Shown here: positions 30,597 through 41,577 of the stretch, piece after piece
How positions within the stretch are numbered: the stretch's first letter is position 1
How the letters are laid out: the number at the start of each line of letters is the position of its first letter
Source of the DNA: Exophiala sp. HKRS030
Taxonomy: Eukaryota; Ascomycota; Eurotiomycetes; Chaetothyriales; Herpotrichiellaceae
Direction of reading: 5' to 3'
DNA: 64,000 nucleotides
NCBI GenBank assembly: GCA_023897205.1
Contig: JAHWDD010000003.1
Coordinates: forward strand, 437,665 to 501,664
Made by a program: the position numbers and the translations under genes
The notes under the pieces: model-generated
The model's input: only the letters and a program-made list of their open reading frames with translations
Databases searched by the model: none
What the model was told of the DNA's origin: nothing

Positions 30597-32510
30597 TCAT
30601 AAAGTCATTGCTCGTTTCGGGCTGGCAGCGATAAGTGCTCGCTCGGTGTTGGTCTGAGCATCACCCGCGCTGTGGCTGAATGTCGCCGAGCGTTGTATCA
30701 AGTCAGCATCAGGTTGTGCCTTTGTCTGCTGTTCCAGTCTTGCCAACATTTCACTCCACAGTATCTCGTCCTCTTCGTCATGCATGTGTTTGGCCATGCT
30801 GACTTGCCGTTCGCAGATCTCAATCAAGACCGCATTGGACAGCTGTGGATCATTGCGGACGTATCTGAATGCTGTGTTATAGCTGCGTCGGGCGTCCGCA
30901 TAACGTCCCTTGATAAATTGTTGTCGGCCCAGACGGCGATACCCAAGGCCAACCCGCCATGAGTCGATCTTTCCATGGGCCTCTTTAAGCTCCCGGAGCC
31001 TCTCCTCAACCCTCTTGCAGATTTCATCGACATCACTCTGAGTTCCATGTGCCACAAGCCTATATGCTTCCAAGAGGAGGAAATAGATCGAGTAGTAATT
31101 GTTGGGTCCACAGATTTGGTCAACCTCTTCAATAGGTGGAAGCCACTCTGACAAGTCCGTATCTGCATCATACCACAGCATATCCAACGCTCTGTTCAGA
31201 CGAACCTCGTACAGCAATTGGTTTTGCTTGTCAACTCGAGACTCCAGACCATTGTACATGCATTTAGCCGCACGACTATACAAGTCTCTCAGCTGGTCGA
31301 CTTCCAGCCCGCCAAACGCCACAAACAGCGCTCGTCGGCAGTCATTTTCGTCGAGAAAATTAGTGGCCCAACTCCTGATGCTTTTCAAAAGTATGGCGGC
31401 GAGCGGCTTATGCCCGCTTTGTGCCACTCGGCCAACCTCGAAGAGGAGACGCATTGGGATATCGTGGTACCAGGATGTGAAGAGGTTAGCGCTTTGAAAG
31501 CCGGCAAATGCTTGATCCCAATGGCCAAAGGCCAGCTGCTGCTTTCCACTCTCGAAAAGGGTGATTCCAGAGGTAAGGTATGATGAGAGTAACCGTGATG
31601 CTCGACGTCCACTTTGATGTTGAGCAGAGACTTGCTTGTCCCATACCCCCCGAGAGCATGCCTCGTGTGTCCAGGCTCGAAGGTTGAACAAAAATTGTTC
31701 CGTCATACCTGCTGGAAGACGAATGCTTTCGATGGTGATGGGTGATGATAAGATGCTCGAATCTGCTGGACTCCACGGGACCAAGCTATCTGATGCTTCC
31801 GTCGGGCTCCATGAAACCATGCTGTCCGATGCCTCCACCGGTGACAATGTCAGTACGGGCGGACTTGATGCATCGGACACCTCAGACGACCCTCTATCCC
31901 TTGCACGAGCCTTCTGACGAGCTCGTCGCCGCCTTACAGAGCGTGCGGCTCGCCTCAAAGTCTCGTTCGGATCCACGGTTGTACGTATTGCTTTGCTGAC
32001 CGGAAGCTCGCCGTTGACGATCTGTTGGGCTTCGTCTCCCTTAAGATATTTACGCAAGCCCCATTCCTTGATCTTGTTCTTGAAGATTTTTATGCTGAGG
32101 GATCGTTAGCATGATCACGGTCATGAAGAAATGAAGGTCACAAAAAACAAAGGCATTGTCCCGCGGGTGCAGCTTTCTCGTCAGTTTAAAGGCGAGAGCA
32201 CCACGACCAAGTCCTCCAAGGTAATGTGAAAGTGCTCCATGTTCTCATCAACACAAATGTCTATGACTGACAGACTGGTCGTGGTCTAGGCGGCACACGA
32301 TGCTCACCCAAGAGCAGCAGCCCCGCGAAAAGATGCCATAGTTCTCAGAGCGTCTTACCTTGCGTAAACATTGTACTGGTCTTCCATTATAGACCTCACT
32401 TTGGGCAAAGCAAAGTCTTGATCCATGTATAGTTGGGTAAATACCGGCCGGTATCTCTCCCAGTCCTCCCTCGTCTTGAGGTGAAGTTTTGGAGAGGCTT
32501 TTTGTTCCAT
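30597..32510 (-). CDS. Clr5-domain protein
   Basis: Two exons, 32510-32359 and 32094-30597, joined across a 264-nt intron; 549 residues. The junction rebuilds a Clr5 domain: WERYRPVFTQLYMDQDF in exon 1 and IKIFKNKIKEWGLRKYLKGD in exon 2, with frame preserved. Clr5 is a short helical, probably DNA- or chromatin-binding module common at the N-terminus of large fungal families. It is followed by a basic Arg-rich run (RRAARSVRRRRARQKAR), a stretch of imperfect tandem repeats (SPVEASDSMVSW / SPTEASDSLVPW / SPADSS), then about 350 mostly helical residues resembling TPR-type helical repeats (GYRRLGRQQFIKGRYADARRSY). No catalytic motif. Role unknown; regulatory by family inference. Confidence 0.85.
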
Positions 32511-33325
32511 GGTGGTGGTTCTTTCCAATGGATCGTCAAAGGTAGAGAAGATTGGGGCTTGTAGAGGACAGAGGGCCTATTAAAGCAAAATTATCGAGGT
32601 CGGCTGTAACTCCCGAAGACTTTCGCGGGTTACAGATACCCCAGAATGTGATACGGATCAAGAGAACATCACAAGATGGGCGGTGATGTTTTGTACCAAA
32701 GGTCCGCGACGTCCCGTGGCTGGTCGGCGGATGCCACTTCACAAAAGAGGAAGAGGATAATATGACTGCTTAGAAAGTGGGCTGAGGTGAGAAGGAATCC
32801 ACGAGGGCGACCCAAAGTTCCCTCTTCCGACTCGTTGGCTGCGAATGGTGTGGACAAGGCGTTGACGTGGTGGCTGTGAAGTTGCATGTGCATTAGTGCG
32901 CGTGGGCCTGTTGGGATATTGTCCCTCAGCCCTCAAATCATCTCGTCGGCTCCCACGCTCCTCGGGCGCCTGCATGAGCCTGGCGGCGCTAGCAAGGGGG
33001 GCAGTGGACGAAAGTGCATAGAGTGACCAAAGTTCCAACACAGATGCTCCTTCTTACACACAGTCCAGAAATCATAGAACGAGGCACGATTTGTTTGATT
33101 TGAGATGTGGTTGGTATTGTCATTGCCACTGCATATGATTGGACCTAGCAGTGTTGTATGGACTACGTTTGGTGTTACAGCAAAAGACTGGGTTGATCGG
33201 GCGTTTGTGTTTCAGATAGACCTCACCGCCGTCGAAGTCTCTCACACTGTTCGTTTCCAGGCGCAAGATATCAAAAGGTCATCCCCCCATATGGTCGCCA
33301 GTCTGGACTATCTCGGTGTACGATA
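32511..33325. other. divergent promoter region between Clr5 and DUF1152-like genes
   Basis: 815 bases shared by two divergent genes. A plus-strand frame from 33105 to 33326 ends in TAATG, overlapping the next frame's ATG; I do not think it is a gene. No repeat or RNA recognised. Confidence 0.5.
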
Positions 33326-34777
33326 ATGAAGAACGACCCGGACGATGAGGATGAGGCGGTAGTCTGCACCCTTGCAATCCGCTTTGGATGTCAGTTGGAA
33401 GATGTCAAGCATGCATACACCACCGCGTCGAGGAATGTCTGCACAGTCCTACGGCGGCAGTACTTCAATACCGTTCACGCCACACCAGAACGGCCTCTAT
33501 GCCGATTACTCTCAGAAGACGCACTTATTAAAACCCTTGGCTCGTTACCATTAGAAGTTGGGTTAATGACTCTCGCTCGGATATATGACGAGTGCCATGT
33601 GGCTTTGTGCAAGACGTTTGCAGCAGCCCGAAGAGCAAGGCCACATCATGAACACTTCAGACGCAATCCTTGTGTAGATCTCCAGCCGCTGCATGATCGT
33701 CTCCGTCAGCACAGCGACTCTGTGCACAATCAAGTGATCCTCGAAACCACCTCAAGTGAGGAAATTCCCATGAGAGCGGTATGGAGACCCATGCTCCCCA
33801 TGTGTTTTGACAAATTACCTAGACTTCGGTCTCTTTCCAGTTCATTGCCCGGAGAGAACTCCCCCGGTCACGAATACGCTGGTGTTGGAGGTGGAGGCGG
33901 CTCCGATATCATCAGTGCAAGCTTGCTCGGCCATCTGTTGAAACGACATCATAAACGGATGGAGTTGCTGATATCGACTCGTACTTGGGCGACAGGGTCA
34001 CAAGGGAAAAAAGGGTCCAAGCTAGGAATCAAGCGAGAAGTGTATCAGCATGACGGACCGGCAGCTGGAGCAGATGGACGACCTGTGCCTGGGACATTCC
34101 GTGTCAAAAGTGACACCTACGCAGAAGGACGCGATCTCGAGGCCATTCCACTGCAATATCACGAAAAGATTTTCATGGTACTTGATCAAGGAGAGTCAAC
34201 ACCTGACATTGCCGAGAAGGAGAGAGCAGAGTTGAAGGAACAATTTGCAGCCGTCCTCCGCCAGGCTTCTCGCCCAATTGAAACCGTCCTCGTTGTCGAT
34301 ACGGGCGGTGATGTGTTCGGCGCTGATGAAGCTGGAGAGACAACGCCAGACCAGGACTTTAGGGTCCAAAAAGCCATGGCAGCTCAATCTTCAAAATACA
34401 ATCTCGTCACCGCCGTGGTAGCACCCGGGGTCGATGCTCCGGAGGATGCGCCTATGAAAGCGTTGAGCGCGGGCGGCAAGGTCTACAAACCAACAACAGA
34501 AGAGCAGGCCATGCTTCTCGACCTCTTGGTCAACAAGTACAAAATGGACGGGTCTGATCCGAGTAGATTTGGCAAAACTATATTGGCTCTACAAGCCCGA
34601 CTGAGGGGCGTTATTGGCTGGACCTCCCTTGACCTTCCAGCGTACGTCGTTGATACCTGGGACAATCCCTGGAATAGCTTTGTCTACATCAGGGAGTGCA
34701 TGAGCGACATTATATTAATGCCGACCATCAAGCTGCTTCCTCTGATTGAGCCTAAGAAAACGGGCTCGGCTGGTTGA
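33326..34777 (+). CDS. DUF1152-like protein
   Basis: One open frame of 483 residues. The recognisable domain starts near residue 180 (HEYAGVGGGGGSDIISAS) and runs to the end: LLISTRTWATGSQG, GIKREVYQHDGPA, YAEGRDLEAIPLQYHEKIF, VLVVDTGGDVFG, TTPDQDFRVQKAMA, GGKVYKPTTEEQAM and DTWDNPWNSFVYIRECMSD. The Gly-rich loop, VDTGGD and PDQD blocks fit the DUF1152 family as I remember it; biochemical role unknown. The first 150 residues are Cys/His-rich and resemble nothing known, so the true start may be an internal ATG near 33770 or 33791. No introns in the domain. Divergent from the Clr5 gene. Confidence 0.75.
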   Translation: MKNDPDDEDEAVVCTLAIRFGCQLEDVKHAYTTASRNVCTVLRRQYFNTVHATPERPLCRLLSEDALIKTLGSLPLEVGLMTLARIYDECHVALCKTFAAARRARPHHEHFRRNPCVDLQPLHDRLRQHSDSVHNQVILETTSSEEIPMRAVWRPMLPMCFDKLPRLRSLSSSLPGENSPGHEYAGVGGGGGSDIISASLLGHLLKRHHKRMELLISTRTWATGSQGKKGSKLGIKREVYQHDGPAAGADGRPVPGTFRVKSDTYAEGRDLEAIPLQYHEKIFMVLDQGESTPDIAEKERAELKEQFAAVLRQASRPIETVLVVDTGGDVFGADEAGETTPDQDFRVQKAMAAQSSKYNLVTAVVAPGVDAPEDAPMKALSAGGKVYKPTTEEQAMLLDLLVNKYKMDGSDPSRFGKTILALQARLRGVIGWTSLDLPAYVVDTWDNPWNSFVYIRECMSDIILMPTIKLLPLIEPKKTGSAG

Positions 34778-35175
34778 AGCCATGGTGGAAAATTTGACTT
34801 GATACTATTGGTGACTCCGATGATAGACCGAATATGTCAGCTCACTGCTGCTCGCAGGGCGCATATAACAACAATGTCAAACATTGGGGGGCCTAGACCC
34901 AGAACTCGAGATGAGAGCATACATCTGCTCTAGTACAATACACTCGGCTGCATGTGTACTGCATACTGTACTCCGTAGAGCTACAGTATCGAGACTGGAC
35001 TTTGTCTCTCTCTTCTTGGCGACGATCTGGGGCTTGCAGTGGAAAATGCCTGTTCCTAGAAATAAATTCCAGATACTTCGTACCCACCCACAATACGGAG
35101 TACACTTTAAGTGCACGTTTAAGTAACAATATCATCGGCCAGACACGGGAGCTTCTCTCGTCTTCTTCTTTTCTC
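34778..35175. other. promoter of the RidA-family gene
   Basis: 398 bases. Contains two copies of the TACGGAGTA motif in opposite orientation, at about 34969 (as TACTCCGTA) and 35094, 74 bases upstream of the start codon. No gene recognised. Confidence 0.6.
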
Positions 35176-35959
35176 ATGTCGCTATTCCTTCAACGTTCTG
35201 TTCGATCTAAAAGGAACCTCCTTTCACCACTTATCAAACCTTTGTTCTCGGTCGTCGTCCGTTCCCCTCCACGAACTTTTCACACTTACCCCGCCAAGAT
35301 GGACTCACAATTGACCCCGGTCTTTACGCCAGACGCATGTCCTCGTAAGAAAGCATCCGCGACTCCGCTGGATAGAATTCCCTTCTCTGGAGCTTAAAGA
35401 AACTGACTTGACGCGTCTGTTGATAGCTGCTGGACCCTACAGCCAGGCCATCAAAGCCGCCGGGCTGGTCTTCGCGGCCGGTCAGATCCCCGCCGACAAT
35501 ACTGGGAAGCTTGTGTCTGGCTCCATCGCCGAGAAGACCGAACAATGCTGCAAGAACCTCAAAGCCATCCTGGAAGCTGCAGGAAGTGGTATTCCCAAAG
35601 TCGTCAAAGTCGGAGTGAGTAGCCTAGGGCATAGACGCCGAACAGGACTGCCCGTTCCCCCCCCTTCCCTTCCCCCTACCCCCTCTACTTATCTTGGGCA
35701 TGCCCTTAGTAAGGAGGGATGAATGATATATGCTTCTCCTTTGTTCTCGGCCAGAGATGCTATTTTATAGGGTCGATCTGATGTGCTGACCTTGTCTTGT
35801 CTGTCGGTTTAGATCTTCCTGTCTGATATGAAGCACTTTGCCGAAATGAACGGAGAATACGAAAAGTGGTTTTCTCACAAACCTGCCAGAACTTGCGTTG
35901 CGGCTCGAGAGCTTCCCAAGGGCGTGGATGTCGAAATCGAAGCCATTGCCGTTCAGTAG
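35176..35959 (+). CDS. RidA/YjgF/Mmf1-family 2-iminoacid deaminase
   Basis: Hydrolyses reactive enamine/imine intermediates released by PLP enzymes such as threonine dehydratase; homologues protect mitochondrial branched-chain amino-acid metabolism. Three exons: 35176-35344, 35427-35614, 35813-35959; introns 82 and 198 nt; 167 residues. The first 41 residues are basic, Ser-rich and lack acidic residues (MSLFLQRSVRSKRNLL), a likely mitochondrial presequence. A second in-frame ATG at 35299 (MDSQLTPVFT) begins the conserved core and would give a cytosolic form. Core blocks: GPYSQAIKAAGLVFAAGQIP, and PARTCVAARELPKGVDVEIEAIAV with the conserved Arg. Convergent with the quinone oxidoreductase. Confidence 0.95.
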
Positions 35960-36142
35960 AGGGGGCTGCTGTTGTTTCCATTTCGTGAAATTGAATGCAG
36001 GTCTAAAAGCCTTCCGCAATGGAGCCACATTATGCAGGCCCCAAGCTTGGTACCCAGGTCTACGAGACAGTATATATCTTTGTTGGGCAAAAGGTTCTGG
36101 CCAAGAGAGATATCCTTGGTCGGCATATCAATCATAGCCTTC

Positions 36143-37308
36143 TTACAGCTTACTCCTCCCTTCTTCGCCTTCATGTTCCCCCAACTCGATCACTACCTTG
36201 CCCCAGGTATCGCGTGCTCCAAGGTCTAACAACGCTTGAGGCACCTTCTCTAAGCCCTTGTACTGTTTGTCGGTATAAGTGATACCCCGGATCTTACCAG
36301 ACTTCATCATGTCGAAGATACCTTGCCATACGACTGGCTCCGTCTCCGGCTCTTTCTTGGAGTACATTCCCCAATGCAGGCCAACGATGCTGATGTTCTT
36401 GAGAAGAACCCTATTCAGGGCGACTTTCTCTATATTGCCTCCCGCAAAGCCAATTACCAGTAACCGACCGTTCCACGCTATACACTTCATCGACGCGTCG
36501 ATCATACCTTTGCAGGGGGGAGTTAGTTGCTTTGCTGGCATCATTATGCACTCGCAAAAGGGGAGAAGAGCGACTCACCAACAGGATCGTACACCACATC
36601 CACACCAGCCTGGCCATTCCCTGTTCTGTGTTTCGTGCAAAGCTCTATCACCTTTTGTGGCCAACCCTTATCCCGGTAATCGACCACGTAGTCTGCGCCG
36701 TAGTCCAAACAGACCTGCCTCTTGCGCTCCGTGCCCGCCGTCGCGATGACCGTGGCTCCTAGAGCCTTTGCGATTTGCACGGCCGACAATCCTACACCGC
36801 CGGCCCCGGCGTGGACCAACACCCACTCGCCAGGCTGTGTCTTTGCTCTTGTCACCAAAGCGCCGTAGGCGGTCGGGGTGGTCACGTAGACACCGCAGGC
36901 GTCCGCGAAACTCCACCCTTCGGGGATGGGGAAGATAGATGACTCGGGCGCCAGGATGTGTGACGCATAGGCACCGTGGAAGCCACCAAACACTCTATCT
37001 CCGACCTTGAATCGATGGTTCATCCTGGTGTTGACAGTGCCGTCGACACTGCTCACGACCGTGCCCGAGGTCTCTTTGGCCGACGTAGGAGTCGCAAGCA
37101 CAACTCCGGCAAATTCCATACCAGAGATCCATGGTAGAGGCGGTTGATGCTGGTACTTGCCTTGGATCTGGAGTAAGTCGAAGAAGTTTGCACCGCAGGC
37201 GTGGATTTTGATCAGGTATTTCGAGGGATCGGGGGAGGGAGTAGGCAGTGTGGTGACGGATAGTTCTTGAGGCCCGGAGACATATTTGGTGACTTGTACG
37301 GCTTTCAT
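36143..37308 (-). CDS. zeta-crystallin-type NAD(P)H:quinone oxidoreductase
   Basis: MDR-superfamily enzyme without zinc, reducing quinones or enones with NAD(P)H. Two exons, 37308-36579 and 36507-36143, with a 71-nt intron; 364 residues. The N-terminal GroES-like domain shows ACGANFFDLLQIQGKY, the signature of the quinone oxidoreductase branch (no GHE zinc ligand), and FKVGDRVFGG. The nucleotide-binding fold has VLVHAGAGGVGLSAVQIAKALG, followed by AGTERKRQVCLDYGAD and DVVYDPVGMIDASM across the intron, then GRLLVIGFAGG. Length and order are normal. It shares a 421-base divergent promoter with the CP-motif gene. Physiological substrate unknown. Confidence 0.93.
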
Positions 37309-37729
37309 GATTGGGGCGTATATCTACGGGTATAGATGGGAGATTGACGGAGACGAAGCAGCCGATACCAGAAATATATATATGTCATCAAGCTCTCGAC
37401 ATATACGAACACTGTCACTTATTACATTACCGACGGAATTGACAATGTGGTTCTTTGGCGAGTCCGCAGGTTGAATCGAGCGTTATACCTCGGCTACACT
37501 CCAGTTAAAGCGCCGGCAATAATGTCCATTCGAGGCTTAGAGCCGAGCCTGGTAACGATCCTCTTGGGGTCCGATGGTCGGCGATCTGAAGGCTCGATCT
37601 TGGCTTGCTGCTCAGTCATTTTCTGCTGCGCCTAGTGAGCCGATTCCCCTGCTGCCTTGATATCAGTGCAGTTCGTCCACGTTCCTACAACGTGTGCCTA
37701 TCACGCATCCTTCATCGTAACTCCTTCCA
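37309..37729. promoter_or_regulatory. divergent promoter between quinone oxidoreductase and CP-motif gene
   Basis: 421 bases between two divergent start codons. An A/T-rich stretch AAATATATATATG lies about 65 bases upstream of the quinone oxidoreductase start and could serve as a TATA-like element for it. No repeats of note. Confidence 0.45.
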
Positions 37730-39193
37730 ATGAGTCCGGCTCAACCACCAGAAGATCTACTGAAGCGTCTTGTCGAGGATTTAGTTTTCCTGTTTGAAGA
37801 ACTTTTACCCGTTGTACAAACCCAAATCGACAACGAAAAGGCTTTGGGAGAGCGCGTCCAATTTGCCGCAAATGAGGTGAGTGATCAGACTGGACTCCCT
37901 GCACGTCTCTTTAGTTATTAGGATGAGATATCTTTTGATTAGCTCTAGATCAAGAGCTACCATTGCGTAGCGATGAGCGACATTTGCATGTATTACCTGA
38001 ATTTTGTGTATACATTCTATTTCTCTCTCTCAGACCAAACAGGAAATCTTGTACTGACAACCATCTATCTATAGTACGAGCGTCTCTTAGCTGCGGGAAG
38101 CAGTTCCTCTATTCCATCTGTCTCTCCGAGTGACGTTGCGAAACGTCTTCGTCAACCTTTGACAGCCTCCCGACTTCCCCAAGCCTGGAAAATTCAGAAA
38201 ACTCAAGAAGCGATCCAGTATTACAGGATGTTGCACACAAAGGAACCTCCACGGAGTGGTGCACTGAAATGCCCAATCGCACATCATGCCACTGATCCTG
38301 AGGATCTCGAGCGAGATTTTACAACTCCTGGTGTACAGGGCAATCTGGGATGTCCCTTTGCTAAAATGTCGAACGGCATCTCCCACCCCTTGAACCTCGA
38401 GGAAGATCCCATTGCGGCGGAATTCCACCAAGACGAAAACTCTACTCGGTCACCTAACGACCAGCGACCAGGTCAGTGCCCTATACGCTTTCTTGACCAA
38501 CATTCCCCGGAAGAGGTTGCCAAGTATTTCGAAAACCACAAGCATGAAATACCCCGCAGTCATGAAATTTGCGTCAGAAGATACCAGGCGAATGAGACGA
38601 GTGCTCGCCAACTTGATGCCAAGTATGGTAGCCTGGTCAACATGATACAAGGCCTTGGAGTTAAGCATAAGGCCTATCTTCCAGAGCGAGACCGTATTGA
38701 AGAGCGAGACAAAGCGTCTAGCAACAACGTCGAGAAATGGGCCGAAACGGTGAGCAATGATGCTGCACCGGTCACTATGGACACATCGGCAGCTGATGAA
38801 GAGCGCCGCGTATCACATTTTGAGCGCCCGCTGCGCGAAGTCCGCGTTGGAGAGTCTCCAAGCCGACCTTGGGGAATTTCCGTGCCAGCTAACAAAGAGG
38901 TTCCCCCGAGTGCTCTGCAATCAGAAGACGGTGTTGCGCATTTGAAGATCGACCCAGAAGATTCTCGGGCTTCACCCCCAACAAAGCCTTCCAGGTGCCC
39001 GGTAGACCACGGTCAGGCTCAGCAGGCTGAGAGGCCAGCTCCCAAAAGCGAACCTGATCTCGTCAAAGACCCAGATTCACGAACACAGATCATCTTCAAT
39101 GGACCTGTTTTTTTCGGATACTCGGCTGATCAGGTGGCTGCGTTACTACAGCAGACCAATCTGGGTGGTGCTCGCCCAGCTGAGGGCCAATGA
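37730..39193 (+). CDS. conserved fungal protein with four Cys-Pro motifs
   Basis: Two exons, 37730-37876 and 38075-39193 (198-nt intron, phase 0); 421 residues. No enzyme family recognised. An N-terminal helix (EDLVFLFEELLPVVQTQI) is followed by a low-complexity stretch. Four Cys-Pro dipeptides then occur in similar settings: LKCPIAHH (about residue 115), LGCPFAKM (142), GQCPIRFLD (184) and SRCPVDHG (357). The best conserved-looking block is CPIRFLDQHSPEEVAKYF followed by HEIPRSHEICVRRYQ and KYGSLVNMIQGLG; the C-terminus is IIFNGPVFFGYSADQV. Cys-Pro motifs followed by hydrophobic and often His residues are what heme regulatory motifs look like, but heme binding is inference. The start is the first ATG of an intron-supported frame. 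Confidence 0.8.
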
Positions 39194-39897
39194 TTTTGGC
39201 TTTCCATGTATAAACCTGTTGATTTTAGAGCGTTATGAGCGACATGATGATTTCCACGACGACACGATGACTTGAGATGACGACCATCTTATAATAGCTT
39301 GTGCTAAGCAGCAATGTACGATTACTTTGATACTATACTGTTCAAGCCAAATTTAGATATGTATTTGAATGTAGGCACGCAAGGAGTCAACCTGTCCATA
39401 GTGGCAGAATGGCCAGAATCGAGGTTGAACTATGAAGGTCCATGAATTTGTTCTAGCAACGGGTGTGAAAAATCCACCAGCTCTAGCAAGCAAGCTCGCA
39501 TAACGCGAGACTTGCAAGCCGCGACTTCGATGTGAATCGAAGAGCTTGTGGGAGAAGCCAAGCAGCTGGAAAGTGAATGTTGCATCCTCATAGAAGATAG
39601 TATTGTGGGAGACATGTACAAGTTTTCATTTCAGATTCCAAATGCAAGCATGATAGCAGATACGAGATTGGTTCCCTATTGAAAGGTGATAATGATACTA
39701 CAAGAGTGTGCGCTGGGGGATGTCGAAATTTTGTAAGTGTGTTTTTGTACGCAGACTCGATCCCTCACCGTAGACTGTCTCTTCGGTCGAGCATTAATAT
39801 TCCGATGGCATTTCTGTGGTCTGATTCTGACTTCTTTTGCACTTGACCCGCGAGCATTGCAGGTTGTAGCTCAACAAAGTGTTGAACTCACCAGGTC
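39194..39897. other. intergenic between CP-motif gene and MSS51
   Basis: 704 bases holding the 3' flank of one gene and the promoter of the next. Nothing recognisable. Confidence 0.55.
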
Positions 39898-41577
39898 ATG
39901 GAAAGCCTTTTTACTTGCCTGAGATGTGCGCGAGCACTCTCGAGTGCCAGTAGATGTCGGCCGACTTCCAGAGTGGCTCAGCAACTTTCCGGACGCCGCA
40001 GCTTTACCTCGAGCGCCTCGTTCTACCATTCACCTCTGAAAGTTGGTAACGACGCGAACTCAGTTTCCTCTCGAAGCCATCGACAAACGTCCAGATCAGT
40101 GTCGTCCGCTGCGGTGCCTGCCCAGGAGGAAGATAATTTCGAACGCCACAACATCCCCCCGACTGATTATGGAGAGTGGCGAGCCCATGGTAGAGTCGTG
40201 CTCAAGCCAGATCAATTATTTCATCCCTTCACCAAGTCACCTATACCGGAGATCCGACAGAGAGCTCGATATATGAAGCAACATGCCTTGTGCCCTCACC
40301 CCGCCCACCAGCAAACTCGAGTACCTATTTCCCCCCACGATCCTGAAGCGAGAAAAGTCGAAGGCGTCAGTTCACAGCCCCCAGCTCACGTCGAGTTTGA
40401 GTGTCCGGATTGTGGCATCCCTGTGTACTGCTGTGAAGAGCACTGGGCAGATGACTTTGAAGCTCATCTCGAGATATGCGACACTTTGAAACAAATCAAC
40501 GAGGATGACCATGATTTGCGATCTGGAAGATGGTTCCCAGAGTTCGAGTACCCGGGGCCGCAGATAGATGAAATATTGGTCAACATGACGAGCTGGGACA
40601 CGTATCTCTACACCCGACAATACGAAGCGATCAATGAAGACAGGAGTATGCGGCAGGTTACTAGGTTGTTGACATATCCCCTGTCGCTGGGAAGCGTTCT
40701 GCATGAACTCAGCCCATATAATATCCGCTCCGGGGGACGGCTCACCACGGAAGGGTTGAAGAGTTTGACCGGTAAGTCATCATGCTCTTTTGTATTGAAT
40801 TGTTTCTGATCGGTGCAGCTTTGCGGTATACACTCCACCCTCCCAAGACAGGACAGGGAACGAGTATCAAAGGCTTGAGACTGTCGGCTCCTCCTGTGCG
40901 GATCTTCATCCTGGGCGCTCGAGCAGAGTCGTCGTTGCCACGTGAAGTTTGGACCCAGCTGTCATACCTGTTCCCTCAATCACTCATCCACCTGGTTTTC
41001 ATCGGACCTGAGTCCATGGCAAATCGAGACGCGGAGTTTCCACTTCCAGAGAGAACGGCGGTGAACCCCTTCGGAGCTATAGTGGAAGACCGTGTATCAC
41101 CTAAGATGAAAATTACGACGTACGTCGAGTATTTCCACACACTGCACGAAGCAAACCTCTTCTACCCGTACGACCCTTACTTCGACTGCTTCATGCTGTA
41201 CCATCCTGGACTTGGCCACCCAGCTTCTGCCCACGAGTGGGAGAAGACATTGCCTCAACTACTCGAGACGAAGTGTCCCATCATATGCACAGGCTACACT
41301 GAATGGGATATGACACGAGATTGGCAGTGGGTCATGGAAAAGTGCGCAGGGGAAGTCGACTTGCTCATGGAGCCTGGAGAGAATCGCTTCCGATCCCTAC
41401 GATGGGATCTGAACGATCTCGATCCACAGGATATCAGCTGTGGAAATTGGGGCATTTGGGCATTCCGAGGCAAGAGGTACGTATTGGCACATCTGGCCGG
41501 TGGCCTCTACCACAGAATTATGATTGCTAACAGAAGTCGACAGATATGAAGCCACTACACGAAACTCGTCGGAATAG
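39898..41577 (+). CDS. MSS51: mitochondrial COX1 translational activator Mss51-like
   Basis: In yeast Mss51 activates translation of COX1 mRNA and couples it to cytochrome oxidase assembly on the matrix side of the inner membrane. Three exons: 39898-40771, 40819-41476, 41544-41577; introns 47 and 67 nt; 521 residues. The N-terminus is basic and Ser-rich (RCRPTSRVAQQLSGRRSFTS), a mitochondrial presequence. A MYND-like zinc cluster is split in two: CPHPAH near residue 135 and CPDCGIPVYCCEEHW with HLEIC near residue 175. The C-terminal domain contains RIFILGARAESSLP, HLVFIGPES and FDCFMLYHPGLGHP, as in the MSS51 C-terminal family. The last exon codes only about eleven residues. Complete. Confidence 0.9.

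Noticed and set aside
33105..33326. 73-codon frame ending in a TAATG overlap before the DUF1152-like frame
   Set aside because: Reinitiation-type coupling is rare in fungi and the peptide resembles nothing; treated as chance.
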